Below are positions 33,590 through 42,887 of a stretch of 64,000 bases of DNA, one piece after another (within the stretch, counting starts at the first letter, position 1; every line of letters starts with the position of its first letter). The stretch spans positions 1 to 64,000 of the forward strand of contig NZ_BSDJ01000006.1 of assembly GCF_027925525.1 (NCBI RefSeq). The letters are read 5' to 3'. Under the pieces are notes generated by a model that searched no databases, was not told where the DNA came from, and was given only the letters and a program-made list of their open reading frames with translations. The DNA comes from Paenibacillus tyrphae. GTDB lineage: Bacteria > Bacillota > Bacilli > Paenibacillales > NBRC-103111. A program made the translations under genes and the position numbers.

Positions 33590-34693
33590 ATGAAAAAGTA
33601 TGCGTTTAATGATATCACATTGATGCAATATATTTTTCTGATCGCCGGTATTCAATTGGGTATCGGTCTGCTTCAACTCCCCCGTGAATTGGCTGAACGT
33701 GCGGGAACCGACGGGTGGATCGCCATCGTTATCGGTTTTGTCATCGCCACATGCTCCAGTCTAATGATTGTCGAAGTGATGAAGCGGCACCCGGACGGAA
33801 CGCTTTTTGATCTGCTGAAGCGCTACGTGGGGAAGTGGGCGGGACAATCGGCAGCGGTCTTTACCGCGCTGTATTTCGCTTTCTTTTCCTATACCATTAT
33901 GGTGAGGGGAGCGTTGTTCGTCAGGTCGTGGATTTTACCGAAAACGCCTGATTTCGTCATGTTGATTCTTTTCGTCGTCCCGTCGTATTTGATTGCCCGG
34001 GGAGGCGTTCGCGTGTTAGGCCGCTATTCGGAGCTTATTTTTTATATCACCTTATGGATGCCCTTTTTCTACCTCCTCTCCTTGAGAGAAGGCAATTTGC
34101 TGTACATACTTCCTTTGTTTAAAGAGGGCCTGCAGCCGATCCTGCTGGCGGTAAAGCCGACGCTGTTCGCTTTTTTAGGATTTGAAGTGGCATTTCTCCT
34201 GTATCCGTTTCTAAAATCGAAAAAATACGCCTCCACAGGGATTATTGTCGCCAATACGCTGACAATGCTCGTTTACTTGCATGTTACCGTGACCTGCACT
34301 GTCTTTTTTAGTCCGGATACCATTACTCACTTTAACGAACCGTCGGTCAATGTGCTCAAAACGTTGGAGTTCCGGTTTATCGAACGGCTGGAAATCTTTT
34401 TTCTCGCTTTCTTTATCTTTATGATTTCAACGACATGGCTGCCGGGAATGTACTTTTCCGTTTTCTCGATCAATTGGATGTTCGGCAGAGAAGATCACCG
34501 CAAGCTGCTTCAATGGTTAATGCTGCTTTTTGTCGCCAGCATGTTCTTTGTTAAGCCGTCGTTCAACAAGACCGATAAGTGGATTGAAGTTGTCAACTTG
34601 ATGGGGATATGCTTTGGTTATTTGTTTCCTTATGTTTTGTGGGTGTACGTATGGCTTCACGATCGTCTGCAGCGGAGGCGAAGGGGAACATGA
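33590..34693 (+). CDS. GerB-type germinant receptor subunit B (second copy)
   Basis: A 367-residue GerB-family permease very like the first copy (FNDITLMQYIFLIAGIQLGIGLLQLPRELAERAGTDGW). It follows the first gerC after 44 bases and is coupled to its own gerC by ATGA. The ligand-facing loops differ, so it may recognise another germinant while sharing the single GerA subunit. Confidence 0.88.
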   Translation: MKKYAFNDITLMQYIFLIAGIQLGIGLLQLPRELAERAGTDGWIAIVIGFVIATCSSLMIVEVMKRHPDGTLFDLLKRYVGKWAGQSAAVFTALYFAFFSYTIMVRGALFVRSWILPKTPDFVMLILFVVPSYLIARGGVRVLGRYSELIFYITLWMPFFYLLSLREGNLLYILPLFKEGLQPILLAVKPTLFAFLGFEVAFLLYPFLKSKKYASTGIIVANTLTMLVYLHVTVTCTVFFSPDTITHFNEPSVNVLKTLEFRFIERLEIFFLAFFIFMISTTWLPGMYFSVFSINWMFGREDHRKLLQWLMLLFVASMFFVKPSFNKTDKWIEVVNLMGICFGYLFPYVLWVYVWLHDRLQRRRRGT

Positions 34694-35805
34694 AGCGATG
34701 GGTACGGATAGCAGCATTGGCCGTCTGCGTAGCGATATTGCCCGGATGTTGGGATCAGACGAATATCGAGGATTTGACGCTCGGTCTAACGCTAGGCCTC
34801 GACTTGGACGAGAAAGATCACTTGACAGTTCATATGGCCGCTCCCGTGTTCAGTAAAGAAGCGAAGAAAAAAAATGAAGCCTACGAATTCCGGTCCAAGA
34901 CGCTCCGCGTATCCAGAAACCAATTCGATGCCGTTGTCACCGCTCTTACCGTCGGAGGGAAGTCGCAAGTGCTGCTTCTCGGCAAGCGTTTGGCAGAGCA
35001 GGCGGATTGGTTTCCTTTGACGGATGTCTTTTTCCGGGACGGGAAGCAGACCGTCAATGCGAAGGTTGTGCTTGTGGACGGCCCGGTATCCGATGTGATA
35101 CACACTTTTCCTAAGGATAAGCCGCGTCTTTCTTTTCATCTGACCAGGCTGCTCGATAAAAATAACAAGCGAAATTTTACCGTCCGGACGACGATTCAAA
35201 AGCTGATCGATCAGAAGTATGAGAAGGGCATGACCATTTCCATTTCCGAGCTTAAATTGAGCAAGGAACTCGAGGTAACGGGCACGGCGCTGCTGGATAA
35301 CAAGGGCAAATACAAGGGCTCGCTGAATCAGCAGGAAAGCGCCTTGCTGCTCATTCTGCAGCGGCAAACGGTAGATGAAATTCCGTTCAATATCCATGTC
35401 CCGCACGAGCGGAAGAGCGGTGTCTTCGCTTCGGATATTGTCAGCTTCAACGCCGGTACCGAGAAGATTAAAATCAAAACGGCTTACAATCAAGGGAAGT
35501 TTCGTTTTGATGTCGGCATCCATTTGTCGGGAGCTGTGACGCAGAGACTGTTTCCTTTCGATTTTGAAAAAAAAGGAAGAGAGATGGAAGCCGCGATTGA
35601 AAAGCAACTGGACAAGCAATTCTCGGAGCTGGTGAAAAAATTCCAGAGCCTGAAGGTCGATCCGGTCGGCTTCGGCATCTATGCGCGGGCGTATCAATAC
35701 AAGGACTATAAACAAGTGCAACAGCAATGGCCGGACGTGTTCGCGAAGGCGGACGTGAACGTTAAGGTCAAGCTCACGCTCAAGAGCGGTGGGGTAACCA
35801 AGTGA
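34690..35805 (+). CDS. GerC-type germinant receptor lipoprotein (second copy)
   Basis: A 371-residue GerC-family lipoprotein (lipobox LPGC near residue 19, then WDQTNIEDLTLGLTLG). It resembles the first copy over its whole length (PVFSKEAKKKNE; DPVGFGIYARAYQYKDYKQVQQQW). The ATG at 34690 is coupled to the preceding GerB stop. It is the last gene of the operon. Confidence 0.87.
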   Translation: MKRWVRIAALAVCVAILPGCWDQTNIEDLTLGLTLGLDLDEKDHLTVHMAAPVFSKEAKKKNEAYEFRSKTLRVSRNQFDAVVTALTVGGKSQVLLLGKRLAEQADWFPLTDVFFRDGKQTVNAKVVLVDGPVSDVIHTFPKDKPRLSFHLTRLLDKNNKRNFTVRTTIQKLIDQKYEKGMTISISELKLSKELEVTGTALLDNKGKYKGSLNQQESALLLILQRQTVDEIPFNIHVPHERKSGVFASDIVSFNAGTEKIKIKTAYNQGKFRFDVGIHLSGAVTQRLFPFDFEKKGREMEAAIEKQLDKQFSELVKKFQSLKVDPVGFGIYARAYQYKDYKQVQQQWPDVFAKADVNVKVKLTLKSGGVTK

Positions 35806-35888
35806 TTCATGCGGCTCTCTGCGAGGAAGAGAGGCGCCCCCGGGCAGCCGGACCGGCAGCCCAAGGGAGATAAAGTTTGTCTGTTATT

Positions 35889-38084
35889 TCATGAATATAC
35901 CTCGAATTCGAACAGCGAATATCCGTAGGCCGTGCCGCGCGCGGTGCCGAGTACCCGGACATACCTTGCATTCTGCGAGGCGAACGTGACTTCGTCCGTT
36001 CCGCCGTTGCCGCTTGTCGTCGTATAGACGTCCGTCCAACCGGTTGCGTTATCCGACACTTGAATTTTGTACGCCGATGCGTAGGCGCCTTCCCATTTCA
36101 GCTTGACTTTGCTGACGGCTCGGGACGAGCCGAGATCGACGTAGATCCATTGCGGATCCTTTCCTTCCACGCTGGCCCACCGCGTGCTGCTGTTGCCGTC
36201 CACCGCTTTGGACGCGTCGAAGCCGGGGCCTTCGACGGAGCTGGCGACAGCCGGTTTGCCGAGCGCCAGATTGCCACCTGTTGGCGGAGGCGTGACAGGC
36301 ACCTCGTCGAGGATGGACGTAATGGCCAGCATATACCAGGCGGCGTGGGGAATCCACTGTTCCAGGCTGCGCCATCTCTCGCCGCCGGATTGGATGAAGT
36401 CGATGCCGGAGCCGTCGTTGTTTTTGGAATGGATGCCGTTGCTGATTCCGCCGTCGAGGTCCGTATGGCCGTATTTCGTGCTGCCGTAATCCGGGGGATT
36501 CGTCCCGAAGCCTCGCAGCATCGAGATGCCATACGGGTTTTTCCCGAGAATCCAATCCAATTGATCGGCGTAATAGGTCCGGTACGTGCCCGGTAAATTC
36601 GCGCTGCCTGCGAAGGCGTATTTCCCGCCGATCAGCGACATGGCCGACAAGGACGACAGCCGCGCATTTTCCCCCTGCCACCAATAATTCGATTCGTTCT
36701 GCCGCGGGATGAAGAAATCTTTGCGTATCTTGCCGTTGTGCTTGGTTACTTGTCTGGACAGGCCGAAGCCGTTCGGAACTTCGCCGGTAATGGCGATCAG
36801 ATGGTTGATGTAATTTTTGATCGAGTCGATATTGACCGTCTGCGAAGCCGCTGTATCCGTCTGTGCATAGAGAGCCAGCGCCATCGCGGGCATTCCCGCC
36901 TCCGCCGCATGGTAGTACGGGCGCGAGCCGCCGTCCGCGTAATACCAGCCTTCCGTCTGCTGTCGGCTCACAATGCTCGCGGCCCGGGCGCGGGCGTCGG
37001 TCAGGTAAGTCTGGTTGTTCGTCGCTTTGTACAGTTCGGTAGCCGCAATCAGGGCGCAGTAGTCGTCGATAATATTCTCGACCCCGTTATCGGTATAGCT
37101 GGAGTTGTTCGTCTTCAGATGCGCGTAGGCGCTGACGGCTGCGTTCAAATAGTCGGCGCTGGTAAACTCCCCCGACAAGCCGAGTCTGGAGCTGGCCGCC
37201 AGCGCTGCGATCGCCATGCCGCCGCCTTCGCGGAAGGCGGCTTGGTAATTGGCCGACTTGTCGCCCGTGCTGTTGGAGTAGGCGGCTACATACCGCTTGG
37301 ACAAATCGCCCGTCCAGTTGTCGAACACGGTAACGTAGAAGTACGGATTGTTCGCCTTCATGCGGACGAGAAAATCGGCGCCGAAGGCGGCTTCCTGCTC
37401 CAGAGCGGCCTTCTTGCCGATCGCATCGAGCTGCGCCGGGTAACGGTCGCGAATGTAGGTCATTACCCAAACGACCAGCGGCGTTTGCTGCGGGGTCATA
37501 AAGTTGGTGTACTGGAGATGGCTCAAATATTTGGAGATATCGCCCGAAGCGTCATACCAGCCGCCGCGCACGTCGCGGGTTTGGGCGGGATTGCTGCCAA
37601 ACAGCTTCGCTTTGGCGTCGGCGTTCCATACGGCGCCCGCGTTGCGGCTTTTGAAGAAATAATCGAGCGCCGGGCCGAACGTCTTTTTGAACAGAAGGGC
37701 ATCGTCGATGTCGAAGGCCGGAGACGTAACCGTACTGCCCTGAACGATCCTGATTTTGTATGTGCCCGGCGTCCGGAACGCGGTGAAATCGAGCTTGGCG
37801 AATACCCGGTCGCTGTACCACGAAGTCATGCTTTTCCAATCCGCGGCAGCGATGGCGCCTTGAAAGACGGACTGCGAAGTGGACGCATCGATAAGCTCAA
37901 ACGATGTCGGCTTGGCTCCTGAGGACGACCAATCGACGACGGCGGTTTTCGGATACGTTTTCTCGTAGCCAACCTGATTGACGCGGATCGCATTGGCCGC
38001 GGCGTGCGACGGGGCGGGGGACGCAGCGAATGCCGACAGCATCATCAGACAGCACAGGACCAGCATCATGATTCGCTTTCTCAT
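35889..38084 (-). CDS. Secreted GH9 glycoside hydrolase with C-terminal F5/8-type C domain
   Basis: A 731-residue exported enzyme. Order: signal peptide (about 1-28), an N-terminal Ig-like domain (about 31-115; AIRVNQVGYEKTYPKTAVV is typical of GH9), a GH9 (alpha/alpha)6 barrel (about 120-585; VRGGWYDASGD holds the catalytic base Asp region), and a discoidin/CBM32-like domain (about 605-731; NLALGKPAVASS, SSTRWAS). GH9 enzymes are mostly endoglucanases but also include exo-glucosaminidases. The usual catalytic Glu region near the barrel end is less standard here (RWRSLEQWIPHAAW). It lies downstream of a sugar ABC importer on the same strand, so it supplies oligosaccharides to it. Confidence 0.85.
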   Translation of the reverse strand: MRKRIMMLVLCCLMMLSAFAASPAPSHAAANAIRVNQVGYEKTYPKTAVVDWSSSGAKPTSFELIDASTSQSVFQGAIAAADWKSMTSWYSDRVFAKLDFTAFRTPGTYKIRIVQGSTVTSPAFDIDDALLFKKTFGPALDYFFKSRNAGAVWNADAKAKLFGSNPAQTRDVRGGWYDASGDISKYLSHLQYTNFMTPQQTPLVVWVMTYIRDRYPAQLDAIGKKAALEQEAAFGADFLVRMKANNPYFYVTVFDNWTGDLSKRYVAAYSNSTGDKSANYQAAFREGGGMAIAALAASSRLGLSGEFTSADYLNAAVSAYAHLKTNNSSYTDNGVENIIDDYCALIAATELYKATNNQTYLTDARARAASIVSRQQTEGWYYADGGSRPYYHAAEAGMPAMALALYAQTDTAASQTVNIDSIKNYINHLIAITGEVPNGFGLSRQVTKHNGKIRKDFFIPRQNESNYWWQGENARLSSLSAMSLIGGKYAFAGSANLPGTYRTYYADQLDWILGKNPYGISMLRGFGTNPPDYGSTKYGHTDLDGGISNGIHSKNNDGSGIDFIQSGGERWRSLEQWIPHAAWYMLAITSILDEVPVTPPPTGGNLALGKPAVASSVEGPGFDASKAVDGNSSTRWASVEGKDPQWIYVDLGSSRAVSKVKLKWEGAYASAYKIQVSDNATGWTDVYTTTSGNGGTDEVTFASQNARYVRVLGTARGTAYGYSLFEFEVYS

Positions 38085-38129
38085 GAAACAGCCTCCTTTG
38101 ATTGTAGTTGTGTAAACAACGGCAGGTCG

Positions 38130-38975
38130 TTACTCCTTGACCCCTCCGGCCGTCATGCCGTGAACGAGAAAGCGCTGCAGGAAGATAGCAATGAGCAGCG
38201 GAGGGATGGAAGCGGCGACGCCGCCGGTGGCCACCATGCCGAAATCGACCGCATGCTTGCCGCTGAACTCCGAGATGGCGACGGAGATCGTCTTGGAGTC
38301 GAGCGTGGAGGTGAACAGCAGGCCGAAGAAGAAATCGTCCCAGGACAGCAGGAACACGAAGATCAGGGTGGCGACGATGCCGGGTCTGACCATCGGAACG
38401 ACGACCAGCCGGAGCGTTTGCAGCCGGCTACACCCGTCCAGCGCGGCAGCTTCGTAGAACTCGTGGGACAATTGCTTGAAGTAGCTCTGCATAATCCAGA
38501 TGACGAACGGGATCGCGAACGACAAATTCAACAGTACGAGCGTCGCTTTGGAATCGAGCAAGCCCAGTTGGTCCACCGTCATATATAAGGGGATGACGAT
38601 TACGATGGACGGAATCATGTACGTGAACAAAAATAAGTAAATAAGCGGCTGTCGGAAGGTAAAGCGGTACTTCGCGAAAGCGTGAGCGGCCAAGCCTCCC
38701 ACGATCAGTGCGATCAAGGTAACAAAGGCGGCTACGATCAAGCTATTCCTCATCGAAATGCGGAAGGCGTAAGCCATATCATTGTCCGGATTTGTGAAAA
38801 TATCGCTATACCGCGCAAGCGTCACCCGCTCCGGAATCCAGCGCAGTGGGACGCTCTGCAGATCGACCTGATACGAAATGCTGGACAGCACCAGCCATGC
38901 GAAGGGAGCCAGCGTACAGAAGGCGACGGCCAGTCCGAACGCATACTGGACGAAAGTCAGCGTGCGCGATTTCAT
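38130..38975 (-). CDS. Carbohydrate ABC permease, MalG/CUT1 type
   Basis: A 281-residue membrane protein with six segments. The EAA loop (YEAAALDGCSRLQTLRLVVVPMVRPG, about 190-215) docks the ATPase. It overlaps the partner permease gene by 4 bases (ATGA). No ATPase gene is in this operon; CUT1 importers of Firmicutes commonly share the MsmX-type ATPase encoded elsewhere. Confidence 0.88.
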   Translation of the reverse strand: MKSRTLTFVQYAFGLAVAFCTLAPFAWLVLSSISYQVDLQSVPLRWIPERVTLARYSDIFTNPDNDMAYAFRISMRNSLIVAAFVTLIALIVGGLAAHAFAKYRFTFRQPLIYLFLFTYMIPSIVIVIPLYMTVDQLGLLDSKATLVLLNLSFAIPFVIWIMQSYFKQLSHEFYEAAALDGCSRLQTLRLVVVPMVRPGIVATLIFVFLLSWDDFFFGLLFTSTLDSKTISVAISEFSGKHAVDFGMVATGGVAASIPPLLIAIFLQRFLVHGMTAGGVKE

Positions 38976-39859
38976 GTCTTCGCCTCCCCGGTACCGAACC
39001 CTTTCACGTAAGCGAACGTCAGCAGAGCGATGAAAGCGGCGATCAGGTAAGACAGCGTCGCCCCTTCGGAAAACTGAAGGCTGGTGAACGCTTTGATGTA
39101 GGTCATATAGTTGACGACCATCGTTCCGTTAGCGGGTCCGCCTTGGGTCAGCACGAAGATCAGGTCGAACACCTTGAACGTTTCCATCGTCCGCATGACG
39201 ATCAGGAACAGGAACGTCGATTTCAGATACGGCAGCGTAAGGACGGCGAATCTGCGCAGCAGGCCGGCGCCGTCGATATTCGCCGCCTCGTAGACGCTTT
39301 TGTTCGTAAGCTGCAGGGAGGCGAGGATGAAGATGGCGACGAACGGCGTCATTTTCCACACGTCGGCGAGGATCACCATGTTCATGGCCGTCCAAGGGCT
39401 GCTGAGCCATGGCCGATACGCATCGATGAGATGAAACTGGGTCAGCAGAGCGTTCAGCGCCCCGTACTCCGGGTGGTAGATCCATTTCCACATCGCGCCG
39501 TTGACGATGGTCGGCACGGCCCAGGGCAGGATGATGACGGAGCGCAAAAAGCGGACGCCGGCGAATTTCTCGTTGAGCAGCAGCGCGATCATCGTGCCGA
39601 GCAGCAGCTCCGCCACGATGGAGACGGCGGCGAAATAAGCGGTTCGTCCGAAGGCCGACCAGACGTCGGGATTGCCGAGGACGGAGGCGTAATTGCTCAG
39701 CCCGACGAACTCGCCCGACCCGGACGAGGTCAGGTTCCGGTCCTGCACGCTGTACAGCAGCGTTTGGATGAGCGGAAGCAGGACAATACCGAACACCAGC
39801 ACGATGGCAGGAGCGACGCTGAATAGGCCGAACGCTTGGTCGCCGGTTCTTTTTTTCAT
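38972..39859 (-). CDS. Carbohydrate ABC permease, MalF/CUT1 type
   Basis: A 295-residue membrane protein with six segments. The EAA loop (YEAANIDGAGLLRRFAVLTLPYLK, about 205-228) and the family N-terminus (VAPAIVLVFGIVLLPLIQTLLYSV) identify it. It forms a heterodimer with the MalG-type protein. It follows the binding-protein gene by about 50 bases. Confidence 0.88.
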   Translation of the reverse strand: MKKRTGDQAFGLFSVAPAIVLVFGIVLLPLIQTLLYSVQDRNLTSSGSGEFVGLSNYASVLGNPDVWSAFGRTAYFAAVSIVAELLLGTMIALLLNEKFAGVRFLRSVIILPWAVPTIVNGAMWKWIYHPEYGALNALLTQFHLIDAYRPWLSSPWTAMNMVILADVWKMTPFVAIFILASLQLTNKSVYEAANIDGAGLLRRFAVLTLPYLKSTFLFLIVMRTMETFKVFDLIFVLTQGGPANGTMVVNYMTYIKAFTSLQFSEGATLSYLIAAFIALLTFAYVKGFGTGEAKT

Positions 39860-39910
39860 AAAGCATCTCTCCTTGGCAAGGCAGGGGGCGGCGAAGCGCC
39901 CCGTTACGGA

Positions 39911-41200
39911 TTATTTCGCGATATCCTTGATTACTTTGGCCTGCAGGTCGTCGAGCGCCTTCTGCGGCGTCGCTTTGTCGAGCAGCGCCTGGTGGACGGA
40001 AACTTGCAGCTCGGTGGAAAATTGGCCGTACCAAGGCACTTGCGCACGGTTGACGATATGCTCGTACTGCTTCTTGGACACTTCGATCAGCTGCGGATTC
40101 GTCCCGGTGACGGCGCTGTCGTTGAACAGCGATTTCCAGATCGGCAGCGCGCTTTGGGCATGCTTCTTCTGGAACTCCTTTGAAGACAGGAACTGGATGA
40201 ATTTCCAGGCCTCGTCGGGATGCTTGCTTTTCTTGGAGATCGCCAGTCCCATGCCTCCGTTCGTCGTGGCGCTCGGCTTTTTGGCCGTTCCGGGCACGGC
40301 GGCAATGCCGATCTTGCCTACGACCTTCGACTCCTTCGGGTCGTTCGCCATGTCGTACATGTAAGTCCAGTTCAAGGCGAAGGCGGCTTTGCCGCTGGAA
40401 AATACGCCTCGCACGTCCTCTTCCAAATATTCCACGGAGCTGGGATTCGTCAGGCCGTCCTTGATCGACTTTTGCATAAACGCGAGCGCTTCGACGTTCT
40501 CGGGCGTCTGGATCGTCGGCTTGCCGTCCTTCACAAACTCGCCGCCGAAGGAGCCGGCGATCATCGTGAAGTCTACGGATAAGGCTTCCGCTTGCTTCCA
40601 CGACCAGACGATCGGATGCTCGACGATTTTTTTCTCCTTCAGCGCTTTGGACGCGGCGATCAGTTCGTCCCACGTCTTGGGCACCTCGGCAATTCCCGCT
40701 TTCTCCAGCATTTCCTTGTTGTAGAACAAATACTTGACGTCGTTAAGCCACGGCATGCCGTACAGCTTGCCGTCGGCGCGCATCGCGCTTAGCGCACCTT
40801 CGAAGATGTCGCCGCGCTCGGCGTCCGATACTTTGCCCGTCACATCGAGCAGCAGATTCGCTTTGACGAATTTGGCGGTCCACGGCGCATCGATCAGCAT
40901 GACGTCGTAGCTTCCTCCGCCGACGAGAATTTTTTGCTCCAGCGCCTCGTATGGCACAAAAGTGGCTTCGACCTTAATGTTGGGATTGGCTTTGATGAAT
41001 GCGTCGACCGCTTCCTTGATCGCTTCCTCGCTGTAGCCCGCCTGCTTCATAAAGATGGCGTTTAGGGAAACGCTTTCTTTTTTCTGGCTATCTTCTTTCT
41101 TCTCCGGCGCAGTTGCGGCGGGCGTTGTTGATGCGGCACAGCCGGCGAGCAGACCGGCTGCCGCGCAGACGATCAGTACGGCCGCAAGCTTTTTTTTCAT
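39911..41200 (-). CDS. Carbohydrate ABC substrate-binding lipoprotein, CUT1 type
   Basis: A 429-residue lipoprotein (lipobox LAGC near residue 21) of the extracellular solute-binding family 1. NPNIKVEATFVPYEALEQKILVGGGSYDVMLIDAPWTAKFVK is the standard first-lobe pattern, and GKAAFALNWTYMY is also family-typical. It captures an oligosaccharide, probably released by the GH9 enzyme, for the two permeases. It lies 79 bases after the YesN-type regulator gene, suggesting direct activation from that gap. Confidence 0.87.
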   Translation of the reverse strand: MKKKLAAVLIVCAAAGLLAGCAASTTPAATAPEKKEDSQKKESVSLNAIFMKQAGYSEEAIKEAVDAFIKANPNIKVEATFVPYEALEQKILVGGGSYDVMLIDAPWTAKFVKANLLLDVTGKVSDAERGDIFEGALSAMRADGKLYGMPWLNDVKYLFYNKEMLEKAGIAEVPKTWDELIAASKALKEKKIVEHPIVWSWKQAEALSVDFTMIAGSFGGEFVKDGKPTIQTPENVEALAFMQKSIKDGLTNPSSVEYLEEDVRGVFSSGKAAFALNWTYMYDMANDPKESKVVGKIGIAAVPGTAKKPSATTNGGMGLAISKKSKHPDEAWKFIQFLSSKEFQKKHAQSALPIWKSLFNDSAVTGTNPQLIEVSKKQYEHIVNRAQVPWYGQFSTELQVSVHQALLDKATPQKALDDLQAKVIKDIAK

Positions 41201-41279
41201 AGGCGGCTTCCCCCTTGACGGATAATGATTTTATGGTAAAGCAAGCAAGGGTGGATGGAAATGAACGATCCTTGCGCGA

Positions 41280-42887
41280 TTATGGACAATTCTGATTTTT
41301 TAACGCCTGCTTCTTGTAATCGGTCGGGCTTAGGCCGTACAGCTTGCGGAACAGGCGGTTGAAATAAAACGGGTCCGGAATGCCGACCTCTTCGGCGACC
41401 GCTTTGACGCTCAGGTCGGGATTTTTCAGCAGCTCTCTGGCCCGCTCCATGCGCAGCGCGTTCAAATAGCCGACGATCGTTTGACCGGTCTCATTCTTGA
41501 ACAGGCGCGACATGTGGCTTTCATTCAAATTGACGTACCGGGCGACCGCCTCCAGCGTAATTTTCCGGTCGATATGCCGGAGCAAATATTCGATGATTTC
41601 GCGAACTTCCTTGCGGTATTTCCGCGCGGCGGGAGGAGGGGCGTGGCGCTCAAGGTAGCGCAGCGCTTCTGCGAACGCGGCCCGGAACTCCCCGGCGGTT
41701 CCCGCTTGCATGAGCGAATCGCGGTACGTCCCCGGCAGAGCGCCGCTCCCGTCGGCCCCCGCGCTGGCCGCCTCCCAGCAGTCGATCACCGTCAAGGCGC
41801 TTCGCGCCAGCAGGGAAGGGTGAAGCCGCGCCTCTCCGGCCGTTTCCAGCAAGGCTTCCATGGCGGCGGGCAGGCCATCGGTTTCGCCGGAACGAATCCG
41901 CGCGATCATGTCGTCCTGCAGCCGTACGATAGGCGGAGGAAGTGAACCATCGTGGCAGCCGGTCTCCCCGGCATGCATAACGACCGGGGTCGGAAGGTAG
42001 AAGCGGATGCCCGCCGCCCGCTTGCAGGCGCGGTAAGCTCCGCTTGCGTGACGCAGCCTGGTGAACGGTTCGCTGACGACGACGTTAACCTCCAAATTCA
42101 AGTACATCCGCAGCATGTCCGCGATCTGCTTGGCGAGCTGCATTTTGCCGCTGGCGGAGGCATATCGCCCTTGTCCGGAGAGCAGCACCATATACTCGCG
42201 GCCGGCGATTTCTGCAAACTCGCCCATGGGCAGGCCGGTCATCAGCTCGGATACGATGTTGCGGATGGAGAACGACATCAGCTGCTTTTGACTCCATTTG
42301 TTCCGGTCATACCGGTCGACGTGCAGGTACAGCAGGAACAGCGGCCGCTCGCCGGGCTCGATCTTGAGACGGCTCGACTGCCGTGCCAGCTCGCTATCGG
42401 ATAGCGGTTCGCCATGGATCAGCTCCTGGAAAAAGCGGTTTTTCGATAGCCGGTAGCCTTCCAGCACCGCTTCCGTCCGGATCCGGTCCGCTTCTTGTTC
42501 CTGGCGCTCGGTGAGGATGAGCTCGCGGGTTTTGCCGAGCACGGCGAGCAGCTCCTCCGCTTTCAGGGTCACCTTCAGCAAGTAGTCAAGCGCGCCGAGC
42601 TTCAGCGCCTCGCGTACCAGCGCGTATTCGTCGTAGTTGCTCAGAGCGATGATTTTGCCGCGAAACCCGGGGCGGCCTTGCAGCTCCTGAATCAGCTCAA
42701 GCCCGTCCATCCGCGGCATCCGCAGGTCGGTGATGACGATATCCGGGTCCAACCGGTCGATCATGCCGAGCGCCGCCAGCCCGTCCTCCGCCCCGCCGCA
42801 CAGCTCGTAGCCGTGCTCCTCCCACGGAATCATCATGTTGAGCCCGATGCGGAGCATTTTTTCATCGTCTACGATCATGACCTTCAT
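41280..42887 (-). CDS. YesN-like response regulator with AraC-type DNA-binding domain
   Basis: A 535-residue regulator: receiver domain (about 1-120; MKVMIVDDEKMLRIGL, phospho-Asp in DIVITDLRMPRMDG), a long middle region (about 130-420), and a double AraC helix-turn-helix (about 430-530; ITLEAVARYVNLNESHMSRLFKNETGQTIVGYL). This type activates carbohydrate import genes upon phosphorylation by a YesM-type kinase. Its start overlaps the kinase stop by 4 bases. It probably activates the ABC/GH9 operon just downstream. Confidence 0.88.
   Translation of the reverse strand: MKVMIVDDEKMLRIGLNMMIPWEEHGYELCGGAEDGLAALGMIDRLDPDIVITDLRMPRMDGLELIQELQGRPGFRGKIIALSNYDEYALVREALKLGALDYLLKVTLKAEELLAVLGKTRELILTERQEQEADRIRTEAVLEGYRLSKNRFFQELIHGEPLSDSELARQSSRLKIEPGERPLFLLYLHVDRYDRNKWSQKQLMSFSIRNIVSELMTGLPMGEFAEIAGREYMVLLSGQGRYASASGKMQLAKQIADMLRMYLNLEVNVVVSEPFTRLRHASGAYRACKRAAGIRFYLPTPVVMHAGETGCHDGSLPPPIVRLQDDMIARIRSGETDGLPAAMEALLETAGEARLHPSLLARSALTVIDCWEAASAGADGSGALPGTYRDSLMQAGTAGEFRAAFAEALRYLERHAPPPAARKYRKEVREIIEYLLRHIDRKITLEAVARYVNLNESHMSRLFKNETGQTIVGYLNALRMERARELLKNPDLSVKAVAEEVGIPDPFYFNRLFRKLYGLSPTDYKKQALKNQNCP

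Noticed and set aside
35840..35862. GGGC/CCGG inverted repeat after the germination operon as a terminator
   Set aside because: Arms are short and no T run follows; not convincing on its own.
36738..37922. 394-codon plus-strand ORF opposite the GH9 gene
   Set aside because: It is a shadow of the GH9 gene in high-GC sequence: arginine-rich, with no domain and no ribosome site.
38846..39826. 326-codon plus-strand ORF opposite the two sugar permease genes
   Set aside because: Low-complexity, charged translation mirroring membrane genes on the other strand; both permeases are clear.
39129..40673. 514-codon minus-strand ORF through the permease and binding-protein genes
   Set aside because: It covers two genes in another frame, is Arg-rich and has no recognisable domain.
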